A DNA stretch of 64,000 nt from Siphlonurus alternatus (Eukaryota > Arthropoda > Insecta > Ephemeroptera > Siphlonuridae), in the NCBI GenBank assembly GCA_949825025.1, contig OX463780.1, positions 37,366,979 through 37,430,978 on the forward strand. Direction: 5' to 3'. The position numbers and the translations under genes were made by a program. The notes under the pieces are model-generated. The model made no database searches and was not told the DNA's origin. It saw only the letters and a list, made by a program, of their open reading frames with translations. Positions 31,926-44,048 of the stretch are shown one piece after another; position 1 is the stretch's first letter, and each line of letters opens with the position of its first letter.

Positions 31926-32715
31926 CTTAGTTTTTCTGTACATATATAATGATCACATACAAATAATTCCAGCAGCTGCATTAATTATTTCTTGTTTAAC
32001 ACATTAAAACTTTGTTACTACGGTGTCGCCCTCATTTATTATTTTAATTATATTGCGGCCAATTATTTAACTAAAAGATTTTAATTGCAGTTAACATTGA
32101 TATAATAAATAAAAAAAATAGTACTTTAAAAATTTATTATAAAAACATTACAATTAATTCATTATTAAAAATATAAGTAACTGAATCCACAATATTAAAA
32201 TAGTTATGAAAATATTATAATATCTTAAATGATAATCACATTAATTATTTAAAACATTACAACTTTTTTAAAAACAACACTCATTCTATAAAAAATATTT
32301 TTAAAAATTTGACAAATATCCCCTCTGGTTTGTCTTCTTTTTTTTTCTTGTTTTTTCTTTTTTGTTTTTGTTTTTGTTCTGAGGCTACCATGTGGTATAT
32401 TAAGGTGGTGCAATTTTGTTGATAACAGTTAATAAACATAAACAACATAATAATTAAAACCTTTAATTTGCACCATACATTTTTAAATTTTTCTAACTTT
32501 AAAACATTATTAATGTAACAATTTTAAGTACACTTTCATAAAAAAAATAATATGTAATATATATGAAAAATCTTAAAAAAAATCATTTACGGTCATGAAA
32601 TTTTAATGTAAAGTTATAGCTTACAGAAATTAGGGAAAATACTATTAATGTAATATTTGTAATGTTTAGTAATTATTGTATGTTCGATAATTAAAAAGTG
32701 ATACTACAACTATTT

Positions 32716-32905
32716 TGTTCGTACTTGTTAGCACTGGAGAGTACAAATAACACAATTAGGAAGAGAAATACCCTTTGAGCGGCTGAGAGTCGACCCCAGA
32801 CGATGTTTCAATGTAATTAGCTGCTGCACTAATATATATATTATTTATATTGCTTCATGTTCACAAAGAAATCACAGGATACGTAGCAAGAAATATAAAC
32901 TTGAA
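32716..32905. repeat. Diverged duplicate, copy 2
   Basis: Same-orientation partner of 31757-31925, with an extra ATATATATTATTTATAT-like insertion near 32832-32851. No coding frame is shared by the two copies. Confidence 0.65.
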
Positions 32906-35634
32906 TCAGTATCTAATTATCCAAGAATTTAATTAATGTCAAAATAATTATATAAAATTACATTTTATCATAATTATAGAAGTGAAACAGAAACTACAAA
33001 TATTTCAAATTATAACATTGAGGCACCAGTATCAAATTTCACTCTTGTTAAAAAATCATACACACATTGATATATTATAAACTCTATATAATTACTGGAC
33101 AAATATGAAAATACATTTTTTAATACTGATACGACACAGAAATATTTTTTTACATCATTTAATATAACATGACAGCTATATAGTATAATGGAAGTATGCT
33201 CTGCTTGAATTATTATTAATAACCACCATCATGATATATTATCATCATGAATAATACAGAAATTTATTGATCATGGCATAATGTTATTATTATGATAAAT
33301 AAGTCGGAAATATTTGTAAAATGGTGTTTAAATACATAAACATTGAAAATGGTCTTTATTCAATTCGATCCAACTTAACCGTACTATGAAATTACTGAAG
33401 TACTTTAAATTTCTACAGGAAGTCTCAACTTCCTGAAGGGGTATTTAAACTGAATTAACTGTCACGTTACCTTGAGGTCAATGACCTGGAGAGTTCGTGA
33501 CAAAAGTCATTAACAAGATGTTTACTCTCTGTATGGATCTACTAAAATCCCTGCAAATATCATTGTCTTCTTTACCTTGTAAATGATTAATAATAATTCA
33601 GGTGAGAAAATAGTACCTGTATTATTAATTTAATGGAATATATTTTATTATGATTTTAAATCGTTAATATTTATCATGGTCCCAAAAAACTTCCATCTAA
33701 AAAAACAACAACATTACATGTTATCATAAAAAGAGCTTCTCTATGATATATGTATTTTGTATAGTGATATATTTAATATTGGTATTGACTTGTTTTAGCG
33801 TATAAAACATATATTGCTACTGTATAGTGACTTTATTAAAGTAAATGCATGGAAAGTAGTTTTCATGGAATTTGAGACAAAAAGCCAAGTGTATTACACG
33901 TGAAATATCATAATAATTAAGTTGGTATTATGCAAAACTGTATACCTAAGTAATTTACAATCAATTCATGTTGCAATGTTGTGATATACACTATATGTGA
34001 AACTGTAGAACTGCACAATATTCACATGATTTTGTATAATATACTGTGTAGTAAACTATACACAATTTATAATCCTATATATATATATATATATATACAT
34101 AATAAATACAATGTATATTAAACTAAATTTATCTTAAGATTATATGTATATTTATACATATAAAGATAGTTTAGAGTTTTAAAGCTAATTATCTTTAATT
34201 AAACAAATTAAACTCCATTTTAGTACAATAGTTAAGAGAATAAGTAGTATCTCTGTCTACTCTATATAGTTCTATATATATACATTTAGACACGGACAAA
34301 AACCATTACTCGTCTTGCTTGCCTTCTCAACTAGATGGACAAACGGTTTAGGTTCAACTTCGATCGCAACTACTACCACCTTTCAAAGACGACATGGTTG
34401 GTCTACTACTACATAGGGACTACTGCATGGTTGTAGAGGGTGTGTTCACATAGTCTGCTCACGTTTACGACGCTGCCAGTGCAGATTACCTTGTTATACC
34501 CAACCCAGTCAAGTCACTAGACATGGGAGAGATGGGCAGCAGGACTTATGGCTTGTCATGCTGTACTCATCCACTACTTCACAGCATTACATAAAAAGAA
34601 ACTTAAACAAAATTCTATATGTACTTTTGTTTATTAAATGTTGATAAATTAATCATCGTGTAATAAAATATTTTATGACACTTTTTTATTCATGTACACT
34701 GAAGTTGTTGAATAATAATCAGATTTAAACACCTGAGTTATCTGAGATTTTGTGATATAAAAAAGTGGACAGTTCGGATAATAAAGCATTTTTATGTATA
34801 AAACTAAATGTATTTTTAATGTTGTTGTTTTAACTCTAAAGTAGTTCTCAATGTCTTTTAATTTTTTCACTCTATTGATTTTCTGCCGTACAGGTTGCCT
34901 ATATTGTAAGGCGTTTTACACCTGCAAAATTAAAATATCGTTGGATTTTTTTTAACTTAAAAAACTTTGGACTACTCATTAAGTAATATTTGAACATGCC
35001 ATGCCACTATTCTTTCAATTTATATAAAACAATAACAATATTTACTGTGCCAATTAAGTTTTTTTCCCCAAAGTAGCAAGTAGCAAAAAAATATGGTTTT
35101 TACTTCATTTCTCCAACTGCATTTTCAATTAAGAAATGACCTTTTACTTCGTATCAGAGTAAAAAAAATTCTTATTTTTTTTTCTTTTCTACTTCTTCAT
35201 TTTGCTAACTGTCCTTATTTGCGACTTTGTGAAATGAATTTTTTCTTAATATTTTGCGTCAGGTTGTAAAATTAAAACACTTATTTTAATGTAATTAACA
35301 TAAAATTTCTTACTACAAAATTTAATTATATAATTTTGTATTTTTATTATGAAATAATTTTGTTAATAGGAAATGAAAATACCATAAATATAATTAAACC
35401 AATTGAAAATCATTGTAGCATATCACCTATATATAAAATTATTAAACCATGAACACATAACGTAAATTATTTTATATTAATAGAACATAAAGCAATATGT
35501 TTCCCATTTATACTTATCAGGTATATACTATTGTATATGAATAGCATTACGACGATACATTAATAATAATTTATGATTGGGAAGTTTCAAGTTTCTATAT
35601 ACCACTTGCTTTCTGGTCTAGCCTGCTTTGTTAT
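32906..35634. other. AT-rich stretch with a GC-richer island
   Basis: No gene recognised. (TA)n occurs at about 34076-34097. 34300-34575 is a non-repetitive, GC-richer patch without a supported frame. A T-rich tract just upstream of the second duplicate (about 32338-32378) could be a reversed poly-A tail. Confidence 0.45.
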
Positions 35635-36977
35635 AGTAACCCTTAGTTAAGCGGCACTTTTCGCGCGTAGGGATCCTCGTAAGAAACGCCCGCGAGATTT
35701 TCTTTTCGCGTGGCAGAGGTGTTCCCGTCCGGAATCGACCCGGGAGACGGGGGCGCGGGGTGGGGGGCCTCCCGAGGTTTCCGGAACCGCCTCCCTAAAA
35801 TCGAGTTTCCGTTCGGGAGGGGCGCCGGAGGGCGAGAGAGGGCGGAAATCTCGAGCCGGGGACGAGATTTCGGGGAAGTTGCGGGCCTCCGGGGGCCCTC
35901 CCCGGCGTCCGTCCTCGGCGCCGCGGGAGGGGCGGACCGGTCCTCTCGGAGGTTCATGAAGCCCTTTTTCCACTTTCGTCCCTCCTCCGACGGGGCGGGG
36001 GCGAGACCGCCCCCGACCCCGCGGGACGGTGCGGCGTCTGTCGGACCTCGCGGTTCTCGTGGCACGCGACCGGCGGCCCGCCGACGCGCCTCGAGACGAA
36101 GCGACCGATCCGTCGCGTCTCTCGCGCGTCTCGCCGCGAACGCGCGTCCCGTCGGGGGGTCGCTGGGGGCGGGGGAACCGCGGAAACTTTATCATCGGGG
36201 TCGCCCCCGACGTTTGCTAACTCGTCCGGGCACGAGAGTAGGTTAGGTCCGACGTCGGTCGATTGACACGGCCGATCGAGCGGACCACAAATGAGCAGAG
36301 AGCTTTTTTCGAAAGCGGGCCTGCTTTCCGTCAACGGGGACGTCAAAGTCGCGCCCACCTCTCTTTGAGCAACGTCGGGTGCCATTTCGCGATTTGAAAT
36401 CCTGCCTCCGTTCGAGGGGCGTGTTCGCGAGAATGACGTCGCGACACCTTTCCATCGCGATTTTAATAGTTTTCGTACTTACTCGATTGAAACGCTCCGT
36501 TTCCCGAGCTGACCGTGCGGTCGACGGGAAAAAAGTTAGGTAGTGGCATTCAGACGCGCCCACATACGGACGGATCTACATGACGTTGACAGCCATGACA
36601 GGGCGTAATGCCGCGTCGTCGCTAGGTCTACGTCTCACTCGCTTCATCCGAGAGGCGGAAGCGTGACTCTCGATAGAGACTTCCTGGGGGAGTCTCGTGC
36701 CGGTCCGACACAAGGGTGCACTATTTATCATACATTCTGGAAGGTTCCGGGGCGGTACGAGAAAAGGCCACCAGGTGGCAGCACGGCTCGGAGAATCACC
36801 AGATATAGTGGCGATCGCCGTCGAAATACTTCTACACTAAGTTCACAGATGGCGCGCAAATCCATTTTTATGACACGTGCAATTTTTGGTCATCACCACG
36901 TCGTCGCGACTCTCCTTCTCAAAAAGAAAATAAAAAAAAAAACAAAAAAAAAAAGGCCGGCGACCACCCGCACCCCT
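35635..36977 (+). repeat. Array unit 1 (1,343 bp)
   Basis: Left boundary abuts AT-rich DNA (TTTGTTAT). Carries CCACCAGGTGGCAG at 36768-36781, an exact match to the CTCF consensus CCASYAGRKGGCRS, and CAGATGGCGC at 36846-36855, a shorter CTCF-core-like site. An ACACGTGC E-box lies just downstream. GGTCGACGGG at 36519-36528 is loosely like a Sal-box terminator core. Private variants include GGTAGTGG near 36539. Confidence 0.9.
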
Positions 36978-38269
36978 AGTAACCCTTAGTTAAGCGGCAC
37001 TTTTCGCGCGTAGGGATCCTCGTAAGAAACGCCCGCGAGATTTTCTTTTCGCGTGGCAGAGGTGTTCCCGTCCGGAATCGACCCGGGAGACGGGGGCGCG
37101 GGGTGGGGGGCCTCCCGAGGTTTCCGGAACCGCCTCCCTAAAATCGAGTTTCCGTTCGGGAGGGGCGCCGGAGGGCGAGAGAGGGCGAAAATCTCGAGCC
37201 GGGGACGAGATTTCGGGGAAGTTGCGGGCCTCCGGGGGCCCTCCCCGGCGTCCGTCCTCGGCGCCGCGGGAGGGGCGGACCGGTCCTCTCGGAGGTTCAT
37301 GAAGCCCTTTTCCCACTTTCGTCCCTCCTCCGACGGGGCGGGGGCGAGACCGCCCTCGACCCCGCGGGACGGTGCGGCGTCTATCGGACCTCGCGGTTCT
37401 CGTGGCACGCGACCGGCGGCCCGTTGACGCGCCTCGAGACGAAGCGACTGATCCGTCGCGTCTCTCGCGCCTCTTGCCGCGAACGCGCGTCCCGTCGGGG
37501 GGTCGCTCGGGGCGGGGGAACCGCGGAAACTTTATCATCGGGGTCGCCCCCGACGTTTGCTAACTCATCCGGGCACGAGAGTAGGTTAGGTCCGACATCG
37601 GTCGATTGACACGGCCGATCGAGCGGACCACAAATGAACAGAGAGCTTTTTTCGAAAGCGGGCCTGCTTTCCGTCAACGGGGACGTCAAAGTCGGGCCCA
37701 CCTCTCTTTGAGCAACTTCGGGTGCCATTTCGCGATTTGAAATCCTGCCTCCGTTCAAGGGGCGTGTTCGCGAGAATGACGTCGCGACACCTTTCCATCG
37801 CGATTTTAATACTTTTCGTACTTACTCGATTGAAACGCTCCGGTTCCCGAGCTGACCGTGCGGTCGACGGGAAAAAAGTTAGGTCGTGGCATTCAGACGC
37901 GCCCACATACGGACGGATCTACACGACGTTGACAGCCATGACAGGGCGTAATGCCGCGTCGTCGCTAGGTCTACGTCTCACTCGCTTCATCCGAGAGGCG
38001 GAAGCGGGACTCTCGATAGAGACTTCCTGGGGGAGTCTCGTGCCGGTCCGACACAAGGGGTGCACTATTTATTATACATTCTGGCAGGTTCCGTGGCGTA
38101 CGAGAAAAGGCCGCCAGGTGGCAGCACGGCTCGGAAAATCACCAGATATAGTGGCGATCGCCGTTGAAATACTTCTACACTAAGTTCACAGATGGCGCGC
38201 AAATCCATCTATATGACACGTGCAATTTTTGGCCACCACCGCGTCGTCGCGACTCTCCTTCTCAAAAAG

Positions 38270-38301
<32 letters not shown>

Positions 38302-38321
38302 TGGCGACCACCCGTACCCAT
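36978..38321 (+). repeat. Array unit 2 (1,344 bp)
   Basis: CTCF-like sites at 38111-38124 (CCGCCAGGTGGCAG, one base off the consensus) and 38189-38198. Shares a block of variants with unit 3 (CCCGTTGACG, GCGACTGATCC, AACTCATCC, CAACTTCGGG), pointing to recent duplication of one from the other. It ends with the longest A tract of the array. Confidence 0.9.
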
Positions 38322-39652
38322 AGTAACCCTTAGATAAGCGGCACTTTTCGCGCGTAGGGATCCTCGTAAGAAACGCCCGCGACATTTTCTTTTCGCGTGG
38401 CAGAGGTGTTCCCGTCCGGAATCGACCCGGGAGACGGGGGCGCGGGCTGGGGGGCCTCCCGAGGTTTCCGGAACCGCCTCCCTAAAATCGAGTTTCCGTT
38501 CGGGAGGGGCGCCGGAGGGCGAGAGAGGGCGAAAATCTCGAGCCGGGGACGAGATTTCGGGGAAGTTGCGGGCCTCCGGGGGCCCTCCCCGGCGTCCGTC
38601 CTCGGCGCCGCGGGAGGGGCGGACCGGTCCTCTCGGAGGTTCATGAAGCCCTTTTCCCACTTTCGTCCCTCCTCCGACGGGGCGGGGGCGAGACCGCCCT
38701 CGACCCCGCGGGACGGTGCGGCGTCTATCGGACCTCGCGGTTCTCGTGGCACGCGACCGGCGGCCCGTTGACGCGCCTCGAGACGAAGCGACTGATCCGT
38801 CGCGTCTCTCGCGCCTCTTGCCGCGAACGCGCGTCCCGTCGGGGGGTCGCTCGGGGCGGGGGAACCGCGGAAACTTTATCATCGGGGTTGCCCCCGACGT
38901 TTGCTAACTCATCCGGGCACGAGAGTAGGTTAGGTCCGACATCGGTCGATTGACACGGCCGATCGAGCGGACCACAAATGAACAGAGAGCTTTTTTCGAA
39001 AGCGGGCCTGCTTTCCGTCAACGGGGACGTCAAAGTCGGGCCCACCTCTCTTTGAGCAACTTCGGGTGCCATTTCGCGATTTGAAATCCTGCCTCCGTTC
39101 GAGGGGCGTGTTCGCGAGAATGACGTCGCGACACCTTCCCATCGCGATTTTAATACTTTTCGTACTTACTCGATTGAAACGCTCCGTCTCCCGAGCCGAC
39201 CGTGCGGTCGACGGGAAAAAAGTAAGGTCGTGGCATTCAGACGCGCCCACATACGGACGGATCTACATGACGTTGACAGCCATGACAGGGCGTAATGCCG
39301 CGTCGTCGCTAGGTCTACGTCTCACTCGCTTTATCCGAGAGGCGGAAACGTGACTCTCGATAGAGACTTCCTGGGGGAGTCTCGTGCCGGTCCGACACAA
39401 GGGTGCACTATTTATTATACATTCTGGAAGGTTCCGGGGCGGTACGAGAAAAGGCCGCCAGGTGGCAGCACGGCTCGGAAAATCACCAGATATAGTGGCA
39501 ATCGCCGTCGAAATACTTCTACACTAAGTTCACAGATGGCGCGCAAATCCATTTATATGACACGTGCAATTTTTGGCCACCACCGCGTCGTCGCGACTCT
39601 CCTTCTCAAAAAGAAGAGAAAAAAAAAACGACCGGCGACCACCCGCACCCCT
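38322..39652 (+). repeat. Array unit 3 (1,331 bp)
   Basis: Closest to unit 2 by shared variants. CTCF-like sites at 39465-39478 (CCGCCAGGTGGCAG) and 39533-39542. The A tract is the shortest (AAAAAGAAGAGA and a short A run), which accounts for most of the length difference. Confidence 0.9.
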
Positions 39653-40992
39653 AGTAACCCTTAGTTAAGCGGCACTTTTCGCGCGTAGGGATCCTCGTAA
39701 GAAACGCCCGCGAGATTTTCTTTTCGCGTGGCAGAGGTGTTCCCGTCCGGAATCGACCCGGGAGACGGGGGCGCGGGCTGGGGGGCCTCCCGAGGTTTCC
39801 GGAACCGCCTCCCTAAAATCGAGTTTCCGTTCGGGAGGGGCGCCGGAGGGCGAGAGAGGGCGGAAATCTCGAGCCGGGGACGAGATTTCGGGGAAGTTGC
39901 GGGCCTCCGGGGGCCCTCCCCGGCGTCCGTCCTCGGCGCCGCGGGAGGGGCGGACCGGTCCTCTCGGAGGTTCATGAAGCCCTTTTTCCACTTTCGTCCC
40001 TCCTCCGACGGGGCGGGGGCGAGACCGCCCTCGACCCCGCGGGACGGTGCGGCGTCTATCGGACCTCGCGGTTCTCGTGGCACGCGACCGGCGGCCCGCC
40101 GACGCGCCTCGAGACGAAGCGACCGATCCGTCGCGTCTCTCGCGCGTCTCGCCGCGAACGCGCGTCCCGTCGGGGGGTCGCTCGGGGCGGGGGAACCGCG
40201 GAAACTTTATCATCGGGGTCGCCCCCGACGTTTGCTAACTCGTCCGGGCACGAGAGTAGGTTAGGTCCGACATCGGTCGATTGACACGGCCGATCGAGCG
40301 GACCACAAATGAGCAGAGAGCTTTTTTCGAAAGCGGGCCTGCTTTCCGTCAACGGGGACGTCAAAGTCGGGCCCACCTCTCTTTGAGCAACGTCGGGTGC
40401 CATTTCGCGATTTGAAATCCTGCCTCCGTTCGAGGGGCGTGTTCGCGAGAATGACGTCGCGACACCTTTCCATTGCGATTTTAATACTTTTCGTACTTAC
40501 TCGATTGAAACGCTCCGTTTCCCGAGCTGACCGTGCGGTCGACGGGAAAAAAGTTAGGTCGTGGCATTCAGACGCGCTCACATACGGACGGATCTACATG
40601 ACGTTGACAGCCATGACAGGGCGTAATGCCGCGTCGTCGCTAGGTCTACGTCTCACTCGCTTCATCCGAGAGGCGGAAGCGGGACTCTCGATAGAGACTT
40701 CCTGGGGGAGTCTCGTGCCGGTCCGACACAAGGGTGCACTATTTATCATACATTCTGGAAGGTTCCGGGGCGGTACGAGAAAAGGCCACCAGGTGGCAGC
40801 ACGGCTCGGAGAATCACCAGATATAGTGGCGATCGCCGTCGAAATACTTCTACACTAAGTTCACAGATGGCGCGCAAATCCATTTTTATGACACGTGCAA
40901 TTTTTGGTCGCCACCACGTCGTCGCGACTCTCCTTCTCAAAAAGAAAATAAAAAAAAAAACAAAAAAAAGGCCGGCGACCACCCGCACCCCT
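39653..40992 (+). repeat. Array unit 4 (1,340 bp)
   Basis: CTCF-like sites at 40786-40799 (exact consensus) and 40864-40873. Shares CCCGCCGACG, GCGACCGATCC and AACTCGTCC with units 1 and 5, but GTCTATCGG and CGCCCTCGACC with units 2 and 3. It is therefore a mosaic. Confidence 0.9.
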
Positions 40993-42337
40993 AGTAACCC
41001 TTAGTTAAGCGGCACTTTTCGCGCGTAGGGATCCTCGTAAGAAACGCCCGCGAGATTTTCTTTTCGCGTGGCAGAGGTCTTCCCGTCCGGAATCGACCCG
41101 GGAGACGGGGGCGCGGGGTGGGGGGCCTCCCGAGGTTTCCGGAACCGCCTCCCTAAAATCGAGTTTCCGTTCGGGAGGGGCGCCGGAGGGCGAGAGAGGG
41201 CGGAAATCTCGAGCCGGGGACGAGATTTCGGGGAAGTTGCGGGCCTCCGGGGGCCCTCCCCGGCGTCCGTCCTCGGCGCCGCGGGAGGGGCGGACCGGTC
41301 CTCTCGGAGGTTCATGAAGCCCTTTTTCCACTTTCGTCCCTCCTCCGACGGGGCGGGGGCGAGACCGCCCTCGACCCCGCGGGACGGTGCGGCGTCTGTC
41401 GGACCTCGCGGTTCTCGTGGCACGCGACCGGCGGCCCGCCGACGCGCCTCGAGACGAAGCGACCGATCCGTCGCGTCTCTCGCGCCTCTTGCCGCGAACG
41501 CGCGTCCCGTCGGGGGGTCGCTCGGGGCGGGGGAACCGCGGAAACTTTATCATCGGGGTCGCCCCCGACGTTTGCTAACTCGTCCGGGCACGAGAGTAGG
41601 TTAGGTCCGACATCGGTCGATTGACACGGCCGATCGAGCGGACCACAAATGAACAGAGAGCTTTTTTCGAAAGCGGGCCTGCTTTCCGTCAACGGGGACG
41701 TCAAAGTCGGGCCCACCTCTCTTTGAGCAACGTCGGGTGCCATTTCGCGATTTGAAATCCTGCCTCCGTTCGAGGGGCGTGTTCGCGAGAATGACGTCGC
41801 GACACCTTTCCATCGCGATTTGCAAACTTTTCGTACTTACTCGATTGAAACGCTCCGTTTCCCGAGCTGACCGTGCGGTCGACGGGAAAAAAGTTAGGTC
41901 GTGGCATTCAGACGCGCCCACATACGGACGGATCTACATGACGTTGACAGCCATGACAGGGCGTAATGCCGCGTCGTCGCTAGGTCTACGTCTCACTCGC
42001 TTCATCCGAGAGGCGGAAGCGTGACTCTCGATAGAGACTTCCTGGGGGAGTCTCGTGCCGGTCCGACACAAGGGGTGCACTATTTATCATACATTCTGGA
42101 AGTTTCCGGGGCGGTACGAGAAAAGGCCACCAGGTGGCAGCACGGCTCGGAGAATCACCAGATATAGTGGCGATCGCCGTCGAAATACTTCTACACTAAG
42201 TTCACAGATGGCGCGCAAATCCATTTTTATGACACGTGCAATTTTTGGTCACCACCACGTCGTCGCGACTCTCCTTCTCAAAAAGAAAATAAAAAAAAAA
42301 CAAAAAAAAAAAAAGGCCGGCGACCACCCGCACCCCT
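40993..42337 (+). repeat. Array unit 5 (1,345 bp)
   Basis: CTCF-like sites at 42127-42140 (exact consensus) and 42205-42214. Private variant GATTTGCAAAC near 41818 where the others have GATTTTAATA. It runs directly into the unique GC-rich segment after CACCCCTAGT. Confidence 0.9.
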
Positions 42338-42970
42338 AGTCCTTATTATTAAACATCACTTTCGGGACCCCAAAATTAACCAGCGTTTTCCTATGCTGGG
42401 ACGCACTTCCTTTGGGCGAGCGTCTGGGTTCGTCGGAACCCGACGAAACTTTTCCTGGGGGTTCCCGGGGGTGGCCGCCGTAACCGGGAAAATAATAAAA
42501 AATCCACGTCCGGGGGGGGACTGGGGGTGAATTTTTTTATCTAGATTTTTGGGGTTTTTCGGCCTCCGAGCTCTTCCGGTGCCCTGCGCTGGCCTTGGCC
42601 GGTGGAGGTCTTTGCCCGGTGAACTTTTGTTGCTGCCGAGTCGTGTTCGGTTCCGGACACCGGACACCCTTTCGGCAGCGCACGCCGCCCGTGAGGTTAC
42701 GTTTGGAAATTTGGGCTCTTCGGTGTCGTGTGGTCTGTGTTTCGAATCACCGTGTGTTCGAGTGTTGGTGCGTGGTGTGTTGTCGTGGCCGTGTAGTGAG
42801 GACGTCATGCTATTGCGACGTATTACGTGTCACTTTGATGTGTTACGGCCCTCTATCATGCACTTTGAATCACAAATGTGGACATCGTGGACACGGGGTG
42901 ACCTTGTGCCGCGTGACTCCACGGCTAGGGGATCTCCTCCCTGAGTTCATCTTTTCGTTGGTTTCGATTT
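42338..42970 (+). other. Unique GC-rich segment after the array, possible rDNA promoter/5' ETS-like DNA
   Basis: Single-copy continuation of the array. A GC-rich stretch ends in a T-rich/AT box (TTTTTTTATCTAGATTTTTG at about 42533-42552). About 400 bp of GC-, TG- and C-rich sequence follows, without a coding frame I trust. In ribosomal spacers the order is subrepeats, Pol I promoter, then 5' ETS and 18S, which this mimics. No 18S start follows, and AT-rich host DNA resumes by about 42970. The Pol I interpretation is inference. Confidence 0.4.
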
Positions 42971-43524
42971 GTGTTTTCTGATACGTAGACATGTAACGCA
43001 CAACGTTCTAGTGCTACTTTTTCCATTTTTTATACATACAGTGTTTCCTGCCATTGGAAAGTTTATGGTTACCAACTTCAACAGCTTCTTTGTCGTTTAA
43101 GTTTGAATGTTGGTGGAAAAAGGCAAGTATACCATTGGTAGAAAGAGTTCTGCTAACTGGGATTGGCTGAAGCTTTTGCATATCGTCAATGCTTTGAAAT
43201 TATTATACTTTATTAATTTTCTTTGTGTGACTGCTGCCATCCCATTGGCTGCTTCCGTTTAGAGGCAACATTGCAAAAGGGGATCTGACTGCTCAGTGCA
43301 GTGATGTGAAATTCGCGCGAAGATTGGTCCGCGAAAATGCGCATGCGAATATCCGCGCAAGTGCGCGCATATGTGCGTAAGATAGTTTCAAGATGGTGGC
43401 CGCCCGCAAATGGAATCACGTGAGCACAGATATTGTAGACATTCAGAAGTTCGATATTTTTCCCATAGGTGGAGATGCCATGGTAGCACATTCCAAGCAA
43501 ACTACTTCCAGGTGTGACTTAATT
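42971..43524. other. Intermediate-GC stretch with a YY1/PHO-like site
   Basis: 43213-43500 is GC-richer and non-repetitive, with clustered GCGC motifs (CGCGCAAGTGCGCGCATATG near 43353). AAGATGGTGGC at 43390-43400 is close to the YY1/Pho core AAGATGGCGGC, followed by AATCACGTGA (E-box). No coding frame recognised. It looks more like a promoter or enhancer than an exon. Confidence 0.35.
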
Positions 43525-43900
43525 ATTATAACTTTATATAAAATTGATTATTTTCGTAAATAATGCTCGGATTTACTCCCAATTAGGTCTAGGGGGGGTT
43601 ATAAAATTAAGGTGCAAGTAATGCGGGTTGCATACTTTCAGGGGCATGTAGGTTGTGGTTGCATACTTTCAGGGAAAGTTTGGTTGGGTTGCATACTTTC
43701 AAGGGCATGTAAGTGAAGGTTGCCTACCTTTAGGGGTAACTTATAATAACTTTATATAAAAACGAATATTTTCGTAAATAATGCTCGGATCATCTCCCAA
43801 TTAGGTCTAGGGGGGGTTATCAAATTAAGGTGTAATTAATGCGGGTTGCATACTTTCAGGGGCATGTAAGTTGTGGTTGCCTACTTTCAGGGGCAATTTG
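43525..43900. repeat. Tandem duplication, 218-bp period, with internal minisatellite
   Basis: TTTTCGTAAATAATGCTCGG and CCCAATTAGGTCTAGGGGGG occur twice, 218 bp apart. Within each copy GGTTGCATACTTTCAGGGGC recurs in degenerate form (43626, 43658, 43688, then 43843 and 43874). A nested duplication of an already repetitive segment; no coding role seen. Confidence 0.85.
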
Positions 43901-44048
43901 CGTTCGGTACATCATAGCATTACGAGGTTTAATTACAACTGGCCACCTCTTTGTGTTGAAGATGGGCAGTGTCCGGAGTAAGCCCATTGCCTTGCTCGCT
44001 CGAACACGACCGGACGCTAAGAAAATAATTAACTCGAATCTCCCCAAA

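Larger units (their letters stand above)
35635..42337. repeat. GC-rich tandem array of five 1.34-kb units, rDNA-spacer-like
   Basis: Five complete units in direct orientation, each beginning AGTAACCCTTAG and ending in an A-rich tract followed by CGACCACCCG and CCC. Units are mostly identical but differ at scattered sites and in A-tract length. GC and CpG content is very high against AT-rich flanks, with sharp boundaries. Open frames of 60-206 codons recur on both strands in every unit because stop codons are rare in such sequence, so none is called. The layout (long GC-rich subrepeats, then a unique GC-rich segment) resembles a ribosomal intergenic spacer, but no 18S, 5.8S or 28S sequence is present. 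It may be a displaced spacer fragment or an unrelated satellite. Confidence 0.9.

Noticed and set aside
36519..36528. GGTCGACGGG as a Pol I terminator (Sal box)
   Set aside because: Matches only the central GGTCGAC core of a vertebrate motif; too weak to call as a terminator.
36978..36990. AACCCTTAG resembling a telomeric repeat at each unit start
   Set aside because: Only one copy per unit; insect telomeres are tandem TTAGG, so this is chance.
35643..42339. Recurrent open frames of 60-206 codons in each array unit, on both strands
   Set aside because: They exist because GC- and CpG-rich sequence rarely has stops. Both strands and several frames are open at once, and the products are Arg/Pro/Gly-rich low-complexity sequence without domains.
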